Shown: positions 33,726 to 42,277 of the stretch, in pieces
How the letters are laid out: each line of letters opens with the position of its first letter
Numbering within the stretch: the first letter of the stretch is position 1
DNA from: Caryophanales bacterium UBA784
GTDB lineage: Bacteria > Bacillota_I > Bacilli_A > RFN20 > CAG-288
Assembly (NCBI GenBank): GCA_002297045.1
Contig: DBJE01000013.1
Coordinates: 248,001 to 312,000 of the forward strand
DNA: 64,000 nucleotides
Direction: 5' to 3'
The notes under the pieces: model-generated
Databases searched by the model: none
Seen by the model: the letters and a program-made list of their open reading frames with translations, nothing else
Told to the model about the DNA's origin: nothing
Made by a program: the position numbers and the translations under genes

Positions 33726-34862
33726 ATGGATTATCCGAAACAGTTTACACCTCATATTCGGAGAAAGGCGTCGACCTTCTCGCAGAGGAGGGAGTTCTTC
33801 CTTTGCGTCTGTGTCCTTTGGATTAGCAGTAGGATTTACTATTTCGTCACTGCCGGAAAAGGATATGGATTAGCCGTCATTCTTCTTGGCATCACCGGAA
33901 TCGTCTTTGCCATGATTCCTGATATCTTTTGGAACCTTAGCGTATTCTTCTCCAAAGAACATAAACAGGATGCGTTTAAAGAGTTTCTCTATCGGGTCAT
34001 TCATTCCTATTCCTTTGTCACCGGCCTTCTTCTTGCCTTGCTTTGCCCGATCGGTCTCCCCTTCTGGAAACTTGCCATCGGTGCAGTTCTTTCTGTGCTT
34101 GTCTTTAAGCTGTTCTTTGGCGGATTCGGAAAGAACATCCTCAATCCTGCCATCTTCGGACGTGTCTTCCTTCAGCTTGCTTTTACCAGTGACAGGAAGA
34201 CGTATCTAGGACAGAAGCCGGATGATTTCACTATTTCAACCGGTGCTTCCGTTACCGGATTAATCAACAATAAGAACGGTTTCTCTCCAATTGTCAGTGG
34301 TCTTTCCTTTAAGGATAGGATTATCGGCAATTACCGAGGAACCTTAGGCGAAACTTTTATCCTTGTCCTTCTTGCCATCTGCGTTTATCTTTGTGTCCGG
34401 AAGATCATCGACTGGCGTGTCCCTGTCACTTATATCGGAACCCTTTTTATCGCCTTTGTCCTGATGTTCCTTTCTGCCGGCGACGGCGGCTGGGCGTTCA
34501 AGGATGCCTTTAGGTATCTTGCTATCGGCGGCATCTTCTTCGGCGGTATCCTCTGTCTGACTGATCCGGTCACTTCTCCGACTAGCCGCTCTGGCCGGAT
34601 GAGGTTTGCCTTGACTAGTGCCCTTATCACCCTTCTTATCCGTCTTTATACCGGGTCTCCGGAAGGCGTCGCCTATTCCATCCTGATTGCCAATGTGATG
34701 ACTCCCTTCTTTGACAAGATCAACACTGGCCGGACAAATAAGAAACTCGTCCCTATTGCCGTCAATGCTTCCCTTTTTGCTCTCGTCCTTCTCTCTGCCC
34801 TTGTCTATGGGTTTAGGAACAAAATCAATCCTTCTACGGGAAGGTTCCTGAAAGGTAGGTAA
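33726..34862 (+). CDS. rnfD: Rnf complex subunit D, first set
   Basis: 378-residue membrane subunit of the RnfD/NqrB family. Features: GGFGKNILNPAIFGRVFLQLAF, the covalent-flavin type motif STGASVTGLIN around residue 173-182 (Ser/Thr site), TDPVTSPTSRSGRM, and RLYTGSPEGVAYSILIANVMTP. It would carry covalently bound FMN attached by ApbE. Follows rnfC by 4 bases and precedes rnfG by 2. Confidence 0.92.
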   Translation: MDYPKQFTPHIRRKASTFSQRREFFLCVCVLWISSRIYYFVTAGKGYGLAVILLGITGIVFAMIPDIFWNLSVFFSKEHKQDAFKEFLYRVIHSYSFVTGLLLALLCPIGLPFWKLAIGAVLSVLVFKLFFGGFGKNILNPAIFGRVFLQLAFTSDRKTYLGQKPDDFTISTGASVTGLINNKNGFSPIVSGLSFKDRIIGNYRGTLGETFILVLLAICVYLCVRKIIDWRVPVTYIGTLFIAFVLMFLSAGDGGWAFKDAFRYLAIGGIFFGGILCLTDPVTSPTSRSGRMRFALTSALITLLIRLYTGSPEGVAYSILIANVMTPFFDKINTGRTNKKLVPIAVNASLFALVLLSALVYGFRNKINPSTGRFLKGR

Positions 34863-34864
34863 AG

Positions 34865-35389
34865 ATGAATCAAAGGTTTAAAAACTGGATTATCGGTGCT
34901 TCTGCCGCCCTTATCCTTGGTGCTGCCTCCGTTGGGCTATATTTCGGAATCGTCCCGGAGAAAAGCCCTCTTTCCGATAATGTGATGAGCAGGTTTGAAA
35001 AAGATTCCCCGACCGGGAGGGACTCTCTTGATCTTTCTTCCCTTTCGGCTGATGATTCAAAAATGATTAAGGAAGCCGATAAAGTCTATCTTTCTTCTTC
35101 CTCGGTCTCTGCCTATTATTTTGGTCTGAGTTCTTATGACGGAAGCTATGGTTCGCTTAACTTTGCTATCGGGGTCAAGGACTCCGTCGTCACCTATTAT
35201 CATTTCATCGATGCCGGAGCGGCGGATGATCTTGGCGCCGGACAGGCCCAGGATAACGAAGGGAAAAGGTTTGTCGGCTACACTCTTGGCGGAGACGATG
35301 TCAGGGCCGGAGCGACAGCCGAAGAGACCTATTCCGATAGGAAAAAGGCGGTCGATGCGGCTCTGACTTTTGTGAAAGGAAGGGATTAA
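34865..35389 (+). CDS. rnfG: Rnf complex subunit G, first set
   Basis: 174 residues: N-terminal membrane anchor (about 8-28) and an extracytoplasmic FMN-binding domain. The site reads AGATAEETYSDRKKAV, with Thr as the likely FMN attachment residue, close to the SGATxTS of typical RnfG. Slightly shorter than usual (~190-210). Operon spacing of 2 bases on both sides. Confidence 0.88.
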   Translation: MNQRFKNWIIGASAALILGAASVGLYFGIVPEKSPLSDNVMSRFEKDSPTGRDSLDLSSLSADDSKMIKEADKVYLSSSSVSAYYFGLSSYDGSYGSLNFAIGVKDSVVTYYHFIDAGAADDLGAGQAQDNEGKRFVGYTLGGDDVRAGATAEETYSDRKKAVDAALTFVKGRD

Positions 35390-35391
35390 CG

Positions 35392-36102
35392 ATGTCAACT
35401 CTTGAAAAAACCGGTTTTAAGAAAAGCTTCCTCGACGGACTTTTCTATAAGAATCCGTTCTTTGTCCTCTTTCTCGGTCTGACTCTGGTCAGGATCTCCA
35501 CGACCCGTCTTGAGACAGCCCTCATTGTCGGGCTGATTGCCGGAATCGAGCTTAGGGTGACTCAGCTTGTCCTCTCCCTTCTCCGTAAACACCTAGATAA
35601 GGTCGGCGCCTATCTTACCGCCCTTATTCTTGCAGCCGGGCTATCCACCATCTTCGGAATGGTGCTTGGACTTCGTTTCTCCTCTTTCCTGAAATATGTC
35701 AACGTCAATGGGGCTAACGGAAAGTTTCTGACTATCGCCGTCCCCTTCCTCTGTACCTCTTCGTTCATTCTCGATCAGGCTGACGAATCGCTCTTCCATC
35801 CTCTTTCCGATACCAGGGGCTATTCCCTTGGCTCGTTCCTTGGCTTCCTTGCCGCTTTAATCCTTATTTCCCTCTTCCGCGAAGTTCTTTCTACCGGAAG
35901 GATTACCTTCTATGATGCCAAGGGTCAGGAATACGGACCGATTCTCTGGTCGAAGGACGTGTTCTCCCTTCCGATCCTTGATAAGCCTTTCGGCGGTTTC
36001 CTCTTTGCCGGAGTATTCAGGGGAATCTACCGTTCCATCCTTAACTTAGTCCTTAGCCATAAGGATAAGAAGGAAAAGTCCAAACTGAAGGAGGCTGAGT
36101 AA
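35392..36102 (+). CDS. rnfE: Rnf complex subunit E, first set
   Basis: 236-residue integral membrane subunit (RnfE/NqrD). The conserved LISLFREVLSTGRITFYDA matches the family LLREL.G.GT loop, with Arg encoded by CGC. Six hydrophobic segments. It pairs with RnfA to hold the membrane [2Fe-2S] site; the Cys expected in the NC.ILGRA segment is replaced here (TIAVPFLCTSSFILDQADES), a marked divergence from set 2. Confidence 0.85.
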   Translation: MSTLEKTGFKKSFLDGLFYKNPFFVLFLGLTLVRISTTRLETALIVGLIAGIELRVTQLVLSLLRKHLDKVGAYLTALILAAGLSTIFGMVLGLRFSSFLKYVNVNGANGKFLTIAVPFLCTSSFILDQADESLFHPLSDTRGYSLGSFLGFLAALILISLFREVLSTGRITFYDAKGQEYGPILWSKDVFSLPILDKPFGGFLFAGVFRGIYRSILNLVLSHKDKKEKSKLKEAE

Positions 36103-36103
36103 T

Positions 36104-36673
36104 ATGCAGTTCATCGGTGCAATTCTGACGGCGTTCTTCGCCAAGAACCTGATTCTTCAGGGACATGATCTCCGTGATGGCATCCATCTTGGCAATAGAC
36201 ACTACCCTCACCGTCTTGTTTTTCTTGGTCTTTATGTCCTAGAATCCCTTGTCATCTCTATCGTCGGATATTTAATCTCCAAATATGGAAAAGGAAGGGA
36301 GATCCTTTCCTATCTTGCTTTCTTTATCTATGCCCTCATCGCCGCCTTAAGGACAGGCCTTTTCTCTCTCGCTTTCAAGAAATTCTTCCCCCAGCTTGAA
36401 AAGGAACTCCATGAAGACTGGATTGAACGTGCCTGCTCGACTGCCTTAATCGCCGTCGGTGCCTCTGCCTTGACCTGGGCTAGCGTCTCTGCGGCGGAAA
36501 GGGTAGGACTTAGGCTTGCGATGCCTATTGGCTTTGCCCTTTCTTCCTTTGTCTTCTCTGCCCTTTATGAGCGGGTAAGGGAAGATGGAGATGCCAAGGG
36601 CTTCCGGGGAATCCCTCTTCTTCTTCTTTCTTTGGCCGGTGCCTCGCTTGGCGTAGTCAGGAGGAGCTTCTGA
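36104..36673 (+). CDS. rnfA: Rnf complex subunit A, first set
   Basis: 189-residue integral membrane protein of the RnfA/NqrE type, six hydrophobic segments, ending FRGIPLLLLSLAGASLGVV as in the family. The first helix FFAKNLILQGHDL is divergent from the usual NN.VL...GICPF, and the Cys of that motif is absent, so the membrane cluster may not form. It ends the first Rnf set; no rnfB follows. Confidence 0.82.
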   Translation: MQFIGAILTAFFAKNLILQGHDLRDGIHLGNRHYPHRLVFLGLYVLESLVISIVGYLISKYGKGREILSYLAFFIYALIAALRTGLFSLAFKKFFPQLEKELHEDWIERACSTALIAVGASALTWASVSAAERVGLRLAMPIGFALSSFVFSALYERVREDGDAKGFRGIPLLLLSLAGASLGVVRRSF

Positions 36674-36693
36674 TTTTTTCCTTTGTAGGAATC

Positions 36694-36726
36694 TGTTAAA
36701 ATAGATACGCTGCCTAGGCAGCGTAT
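36694..36726 (+). promoter_or_regulatory. Extended -10 and 10-bp hairpin directly before apbE
   Basis: TGTTAAAAT (36694-36702), then the perfect palindrome ATACGCTGCC/GGCAGCGTAT (about 36705-36726), then five Ts that run into the ATG at 36732. It can be read as the terminator of the first Rnf operon or as a 5' stem-loop of the apbE transcript. Confidence 0.6.
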
Positions 36727-36731
36727 TTTTT

Positions 36732-38264
36732 ATGAAAACCAAAATCATCTGTCTGCTTTTTTCCTCTCTTTCCTTTTTCCTTTCTTCTTGCAAGGAAAAC
36801 AAGGTGGAAAGAATCGAAACCCTGTCGAATCCCTATCTGTTTTCCACGAAGGGGGAGATACGGATAAACAGCGACGAAAGCCTTTCTCTCTCTCCTTTTG
36901 ATACTTCCATCACCGGAAGCATTTATTATTACGGGGGTGACTTCACGGAAGAAGAACTTGCTTCTATCCATTCTCTTTTTGACTACTCTTTTTCTTATTA
37001 TCATGCTCTCTCCGACCGGCATTATTCTTATTCCCGGTATGATGAAAAGGGAAATAAGGCCGAGGAAATCAACAATGTCCGGACAATCAATGAAAGCTAC
37101 GGTACGGGAAAAAAGGTAAAAGTTGATTCTTTCCTGTATGACCTACTAAAGAAAAGCTATGAGTTTTCCAGGAACAGCGATGGAAAGTTCAACAGGTTTT
37201 TAGGAACGCTGAACGACCTCTATGAGAATAAGCTTTCCTCTTTGGAAGAGGATGGTTCCTTGGATAGCGAATACAAAAAGAACAGCGTCCTGACCGTCAC
37301 GACAAAAAGGAAGTTCTCCTCTTTCTCCGCCAATGAAAAGAACCGGATTTCCTCCCTAGTCTCTTCTCTTCCCCGGACAAAGGAAGAGAGGCAGGGCCTT
37401 CTCTCCTTTGATGATGCAACCTCTTCCGTCACCTTCAACAAATACAAGGACACGAAGAACCTGGAAATTTCCCTCGGGGGAAATGCCAAAGGATATGCCA
37501 CGGAAAGGTTCTGCCGGCAGAGGCAGAAGGAATATCCTAATAGGTCCCTTGTCATCAATTCCGGCTCTTCTTCCATCAAGGCAATCGGACAGCGGCCGGA
37601 CAAACGGGAATGGAAGATCCAGTATACGAACCCTTGCTATAAGGAAAGTATCGATCTTAGCCGGTACAATCCTTATGAAGTGGTGATTTCCCATAATGGG
37701 GCTTTTAACCTCTCCACTTCCGGATATTACGAGCAGTATTTCTACTCTTATCTTCCGGACGGAGAGGGCGTTTATGATCCTAATTCTCCCTTTATCCTAA
37801 ACAGCCATATTCTTAATCCTTCCACTGGGTATTCCACAAGGACGTTCGACCAGGTGTCCGTGTTTCTTAATGACACAGGCCTTGCCGATAGGTACACGAC
37901 TGCCCTTAGGAACACTTCTTCCATTAAGGAGGCAGAAGCGCTCTTTGCTTCCCTCAATAAGATTTATTCTGTTTCCGATGCCGGGCTTAGGCTATGCCTT
38001 AAGGAAAAGGACGGCTCCCCTTATTTTTATAAAAGGTCGGACTACTCTCCTCTTCAGAGTAACGGGCTTCCCTGCATTAAAACTGCCAAGGGGGAGTATA
38101 GCGGAGACTTTTCCGACCTTGACGAAGCACCGCAGGAATACCTCTCCCGATATGTCTCCTCCTTTGAGGAGGTCTATTACCTTACCGGCAATAGGAGGGA
38201 GAAGGCTTCCATGACGGAAGAGAACGGGAAACAAGTGATTTCCCGACTGGAGGAACTGAAATGA
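36732..38264 (+). CDS. apbE: ApbE-type FMN transferase, lipoprotein, first copy
   Basis: 510 residues, lipobox LSSC (Cys at 19). Transfers FMN from FAD to Thr/Ser in [S/T]GA[S/T] motifs outside the cytoplasm. ApbE marks: LGGNAKGYA near residue 250, VINSGSSSIKAIGQRP, STSGYYEQYF, HILNPSTGYS, and the Mg-binding LAD.YTTAL. AGG codons in the last motif correspond to hydrophobic residues of the family (AD-A-L-S-TAL). An insert and a C-terminal extension make it longer than typical ApbE (~330). No Shine-Dalgarno; the start follows a hairpin and T-run. Overlaps the second copy by ATGA. Confidence 0.88.
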   Translation: MKTKIICLLFSSLSFFLSSCKENKVERIETLSNPYLFSTKGEIRINSDESLSLSPFDTSITGSIYYYGGDFTEEELASIHSLFDYSFSYYHALSDRHYSYSRYDEKGNKAEEINNVRTINESYGTGKKVKVDSFLYDLLKKSYEFSRNSDGKFNRFLGTLNDLYENKLSSLEEDGSLDSEYKKNSVLTVTTKRKFSSFSANEKNRISSLVSSLPRTKEERQGLLSFDDATSSVTFNKYKDTKNLEISLGGNAKGYATERFCRQRQKEYPNRSLVINSGSSSIKAIGQRPDKREWKIQYTNPCYKESIDLSRYNPYEVVISHNGAFNLSTSGYYEQYFYSYLPDGEGVYDPNSPFILNSHILNPSTGYSTRTFDQVSVFLNDTGLADRYTTALRNTSSIKEAEALFASLNKIYSVSDAGLRLCLKEKDGSPYFYKRSDYSPLQSNGLPCIKTAKGEYSGDFSDLDEAPQEYLSRYVSSFEEVYYLTGNRREKASMTEENGKQVISRLEELK

Positions 38265-39862
38265 AAAAATCCGCTTTGCTTATTCTCTCTCTTGGCTTTG
38301 TCCTTTCCGGATGCCAAAACGGGAGGAAGGGTTCCTCCTTGTCTTCTTCCCCCTCTTCCTCCCTTCGCCCACAGGAGGATGAAAAAGTGTTTTCCAGGCA
38401 GACCATCTATATCGGAATCGCTTCCGGCGATATCCGTGTCGTCCCTCCTAGCGAGAACAGCACAAGGGTCGGAGTGAGTCCGTTTAATACATCCATCCAG
38501 GGGAAGGTCTACTATTATGAAGGCGACTATTTCGACGATGACCTTAACGTCATCGCCGAGGATTTTAACTCCCTCTTCTCTCTTTACCATGCCTTAAGCG
38601 ATAACCACTACAACTATAAAGAGGTGACAAAGCGGGATGACAGGGGCAACGCCTTGGAAAGGAAAGACATCGTCAATGTCAAGTACATCAATGATCACCC
38701 GGGAGAAAGGATACAGGTTGATCCCTTCCTTTATGATTTATTGAAGCGGAGCTATGACTTCACCCTGAATTCTTCTTTGATGTTCAATAGGTTCTCCGAG
38801 AGTCTCTCTTCTCTTTATGAGGACAAACTCTCCGAAGACGAATATTCGGGAAAGGCCCTAAACAAGGCTTTCTCCCTCTCAAGGAATGTCCGGTTCAAGG
38901 ACGATTTTTCCCCGTCGGATATTCAAAACGCCCTGCTTAGCGTTCCGGAAAGTAAAGAGGAAGCAAAAGGCTGCCTCACCTTTGACGAAGAAAAGAAAGC
39001 CGTCCGGCTGAATAAGAGGGTAAAGGACGGGAAGGAATATACTCCGAGAAGGAATCTCGGGGGATGCGCGAAGGGATTTGCGACTAAGGCGGTCGCCGAT
39101 TATTTTAAGGGTCTCTATCCGGACATTTCCCTTAGGATCAACTCCGGCTCTTCCTCCATCCTTGCCGTAGGGAGCCGGCCGGATTCTTTGCCGTGGAAAA
39201 TCACCTATGTCAATCCGATTAGCCATGAAAGAATCAACCAAGGCGGAACAAACCCAAGCGAGCTTTATCTTCAGTTCAAAGGTCCCTTCAACAGGTCGAC
39301 ATCCGGATATTACGAACATTATTTTTATTGTTATGACCCACAGAAGAAGGAAATCTTCCGGAGAGACCATATCTTCAATACGGAAAACGGTTTTTCCGCT
39401 CCCTTCTTCGACCAGGTCTCCGTCCTTTTGGACGATGCCGGGCTTGCCGACAGGTATACCACGGCGATAAGGAACTGCAAGGGGACAGAGGAAGCATTTG
39501 CCCTGTTTGACCGCCTGAACAAGGTCTATTCCACCTCGGGGGAACTATTGGTCTGTTATAAGGGAGAGAAAGGAAACGAGGATAGTCTTTATAGCTATTC
39601 TCTTTCGGACAGGTCTCCCTTATCCTCTCTAGGATACCCAATCTCCATTCTCAATGACGGAAGCGAATATGACGGTGACTACCTTGATGTTTCCCTTTCG
39701 GATATCAAAGACACGAAGACAAAAAGCAAGTATCGGTTTTCCGAGGTCTACCTAAGGAGCGGGAAGAGGTATCAGGCAAGCCATCTCTTCACGGAAAAGA
39801 ATGATACGTTCTTCCCTTATCCGGACAAGGCAATCTCCGTCAGAAAAGAACATAAAGGATAA
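38261..39862 (+). CDS. apbE: ApbE-type FMN transferase, lipoprotein, second copy
   Basis: 533 residues, lipobox LSGC (Cys about 19). About the same architecture as the first copy: TSIQGKVYYYEGDYFDDD, LGGCAKGFA near 266, RINSGSSSILAVGSRP, RSTSGYYEHYF, and LADRYTTAI. Tandem duplication with strong divergence; possibly one copy serves Rnf subunits and the other the multi-FMN lipoproteins. Translationally coupled to the first copy. Confidence 0.88.
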   Translation: MKKSALLILSLGFVLSGCQNGRKGSSLSSSPSSSLRPQEDEKVFSRQTIYIGIASGDIRVVPPSENSTRVGVSPFNTSIQGKVYYYEGDYFDDDLNVIAEDFNSLFSLYHALSDNHYNYKEVTKRDDRGNALERKDIVNVKYINDHPGERIQVDPFLYDLLKRSYDFTLNSSLMFNRFSESLSSLYEDKLSEDEYSGKALNKAFSLSRNVRFKDDFSPSDIQNALLSVPESKEEAKGCLTFDEEKKAVRLNKRVKDGKEYTPRRNLGGCAKGFATKAVADYFKGLYPDISLRINSGSSSILAVGSRPDSLPWKITYVNPISHERINQGGTNPSELYLQFKGPFNRSTSGYYEHYFYCYDPQKKEIFRRDHIFNTENGFSAPFFDQVSVLLDDAGLADRYTTAIRNCKGTEEAFALFDRLNKVYSTSGELLVCYKGEKGNEDSLYSYSLSDRSPLSSLGYPISILNDGSEYDGDYLDVSLSDIKDTKTKSKYRFSEVYLRSGKRYQASHLFTEKNDTFFPYPDKAISVRKEHKG

Positions 39863-39917
39863 AAAATGGCTTGAACGATACGGAAAGAGGGAAATCCGTT
39901 CAATTTCAGGCAATTTC

Positions 39918-39926
39918 TGCTAGAAT
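39918..39926 (+). promoter_or_regulatory. Extended -10 of the four-repeat flavin lipoprotein
   Basis: TGCTAGAAT, 33 bases before the ATG at 39960, with GAGG in between. Confidence 0.5.
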
Positions 39927-39959
39927 AGAGCAAGTGCGAAAGCATTATCGAGGTTTCAT

Positions 39960-42263
39960 ATGAAAAATTTAAAGCTGTTGACTCTTCTTTCCCTCATTCC
40001 TGTTTTCTCTCTGGCTGGCTGTAAAGGCAATGCCGGGAGCGATTCTTCGTCTGTTTCTTCCTCTGTGCCGGAACAGACTTCTTCCTCCTCTAACGGCAGC
40101 CACGAGATTTCCCCGGATCCCTATGCCCAGGTCCTGGACGGACTGGATAAGACGAAGGATGTCTTCCGGGATCAGTATAGGCAAACCCATACCTATCTTG
40201 GCGGATATACCGAGACGGTGAACGGAGTCAAGGTCTCCTATGGCTGGATCGAGTATACAAGCACCTGGGGAACCTACGGCGTCGCGGTCAAACTGACCAT
40301 CACCGCCGAAGGAAAGATTAAGGAAATCAAGCTTGGTGCTCCGGATAAGGACGTCCACAACTTCACTCCGTCCTATGGACAGACTTCCGGGTACGATATT
40401 TATAACGATTATATTGCCAACTATGAGAAGAATCTGAACGCGGCCTTCGCCAATAAATCGGTCAGGAACGCCTTTAATTCCCTTAAGGACGCTATCTGCG
40501 AACCGAACCTTAAGCCGACGGAAACAGACAGCGGCACCTTCACCCCATCCAAGAATGATCCGACCGTCAAGGCCGGTGCCACCCAGACGGCAGCCCGCAC
40601 GGAACGTGCCATTTTTGCCGCCGCCGGCGCCTATCTTAGCGAGTACAATCCAAACGCCCGCATCTTTGCCCATGTCTATAACAACCTAAAGGCAGAGGAT
40701 AGGCCTACCGATAACAATGTTTCGTTAGGCTATAGGAAGACCACGGACGGAAGTTATGGCTATGCTAGGTATCAGTCCTGGGGCAGCTACTATGGTGCCG
40801 CCGTCAAAATCAAGGTCAAGGCAAACAACGTCATCGACCATGTCTATTTAGGAACCCCAAGGAAAGGCGCCCATAACTTCACTCCCTGGTACGCTGTCTC
40901 CGATCCGAATAATTTCATTGAGTTCTACCAGAAGGCCGAAGAACTGGTCAACAACCAGCTTGTCGGCAAGGTGGTGAATGAACAGCTGAGGAATAAGTAC
41001 AAGTCTGCCACGCTTGAACCTGGAACCTCTACCTTTACACCGGCTGAAACGATTCTTTCTGCCGGTGCGACACAGACCAATGTCCGTCTGGATCGTGCCA
41101 TCGCCTCCGCTAGGGAAGGCATCCTTTCCTCTGTGGAAGCTAAACCGGATGAGGGCGGAGTGGTCGACGAAGTCCTCCCTGGTGCCGACACTATTTCCGG
41201 ATCGGAAATTTATGCCTCCTACAACCATCTTAAATCCGATTATGTCACCCCTGAGGAAAATCAGAACGGATACTATAATGCCCAGACGATGACTGCCTAT
41301 GGCTGGAGGCGTTATGAGAATCCCTGGTCCAAGGGCAGCTATTATGGTGCCGCCGTTTCTCTGACCTTTGACAAGAATAAGAACATCACTGATGTCAAAG
41401 TCGGTGTCTCCCAAAAAGGCGATGTCAATAGGACGACAATCTACCGTGCCCACTATGATTCCGACCCACTTTATCTAGATAACTATGCACAGTATTTGAT
41501 TCAGGATAGGAAGGCTGCCTTAAGCGGGAAGACCGCAGCCGATGTCTATAAATCCACACTCTCTGCCGGCGTGGAAAATAATGACGGCAATCTTATCTTC
41601 ACTCCTGGCGACTATGACTTCCTTGGCGCTGGTGCCACGCAGACGACTAGCCGAATCAATGTCGCCCTCTTCGAGGCGGCCTCTGCCTATAGGCTTGCCA
41701 CTGATCCCTTCACAAAGAATGTGTTTGAGGATTTAAAGCTTGTCAAAGGAACGGACATCAAGGACAACACCTTCCACCAGGGCGGAAAGAAAGGCACGGA
41801 TTCAAAAACCGGTACCGCTTATGTCTATGGCTATACCGTTTACTACATCTCGTCCTGGCAGAGCTACTATGGTGCAGCCGTCAAGCTTACTTATGATAGC
41901 GACAGGAAGATTACGGCTGTAGAGACCGGAGAACCGAAAATTGAGGATTCCGCTAAGTCTTGGGCCGCCGCGACGAACTTCACCGCAAGTTATACCTTCA
42001 CTTCTACCTCTTCCCGCAGTGACTATCTAAAGTATTACACGACCATCAAGGAGGAAATCGATAAAGCCCTTATCGGAAAGACCATCAACGAAGAACTTGC
42101 CCAGCAGTTTGCTGCCGCCAAGGTCGAATTCGATCCGAATGACAGTGAGAAGAACACCTATACTCCTGCTTCTGTCCGCTTCGTCGGAGCAGGTGCCACG
42201 CAGACTGATACCCGTGTCGCTGCTTCTATCTATGGTGCCCTTCAGGCTGCCCTGAAAAAGTAA
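39960..42263 (+). CDS. Lipoprotein with four FMN-binding repeats (PplA-like)
   Basis: 767 residues, lipobox LAGC (Cys 21), Ser-rich linker, then four repeats of about 175 residues. Each repeat has a YYGAAVK-type strand (GTYGVAVKL, SYYGAAVKI, SYYGAAVSL, SYYGAAVKL) and ends in AGATQT (near residues 205, 370, 565 and 750), where Thr would carry covalent FMN. This resembles PplA of Listeria, which has two such sites, but doubles the number. Lying between two apbE genes and the second rnf set, it is probably the main extracytoplasmic flavin electron carrier. Spacing of 14 bases to rnfC indicates cotranscription. Confidence 0.88.
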   Translation: MKNLKLLTLLSLIPVFSLAGCKGNAGSDSSSVSSSVPEQTSSSSNGSHEISPDPYAQVLDGLDKTKDVFRDQYRQTHTYLGGYTETVNGVKVSYGWIEYTSTWGTYGVAVKLTITAEGKIKEIKLGAPDKDVHNFTPSYGQTSGYDIYNDYIANYEKNLNAAFANKSVRNAFNSLKDAICEPNLKPTETDSGTFTPSKNDPTVKAGATQTAARTERAIFAAAGAYLSEYNPNARIFAHVYNNLKAEDRPTDNNVSLGYRKTTDGSYGYARYQSWGSYYGAAVKIKVKANNVIDHVYLGTPRKGAHNFTPWYAVSDPNNFIEFYQKAEELVNNQLVGKVVNEQLRNKYKSATLEPGTSTFTPAETILSAGATQTNVRLDRAIASAREGILSSVEAKPDEGGVVDEVLPGADTISGSEIYASYNHLKSDYVTPEENQNGYYNAQTMTAYGWRRYENPWSKGSYYGAAVSLTFDKNKNITDVKVGVSQKGDVNRTTIYRAHYDSDPLYLDNYAQYLIQDRKAALSGKTAADVYKSTLSAGVENNDGNLIFTPGDYDFLGAGATQTTSRINVALFEAASAYRLATDPFTKNVFEDLKLVKGTDIKDNTFHQGGKKGTDSKTGTAYVYGYTVYYISSWQSYYGAAVKLTYDSDRKITAVETGEPKIEDSAKSWAAATNFTASYTFTSTSSRSDYLKYYTTIKEEIDKALIGKTINEELAQQFAAAKVEFDPNDSEKNTYTPASVRFVGAGATQTDTRVAASIYGALQAALKK

Positions 42264-42277
42264 AAGGCGAAAAGCAA

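Noticed and set aside
39969..40673. Long minus-strand open frame (234 codons) inside the flavin lipoprotein gene.
   Set aside because: Shadow of the repeat-rich coding strand; glycine/isoleucine-rich translation without homology or start signals.
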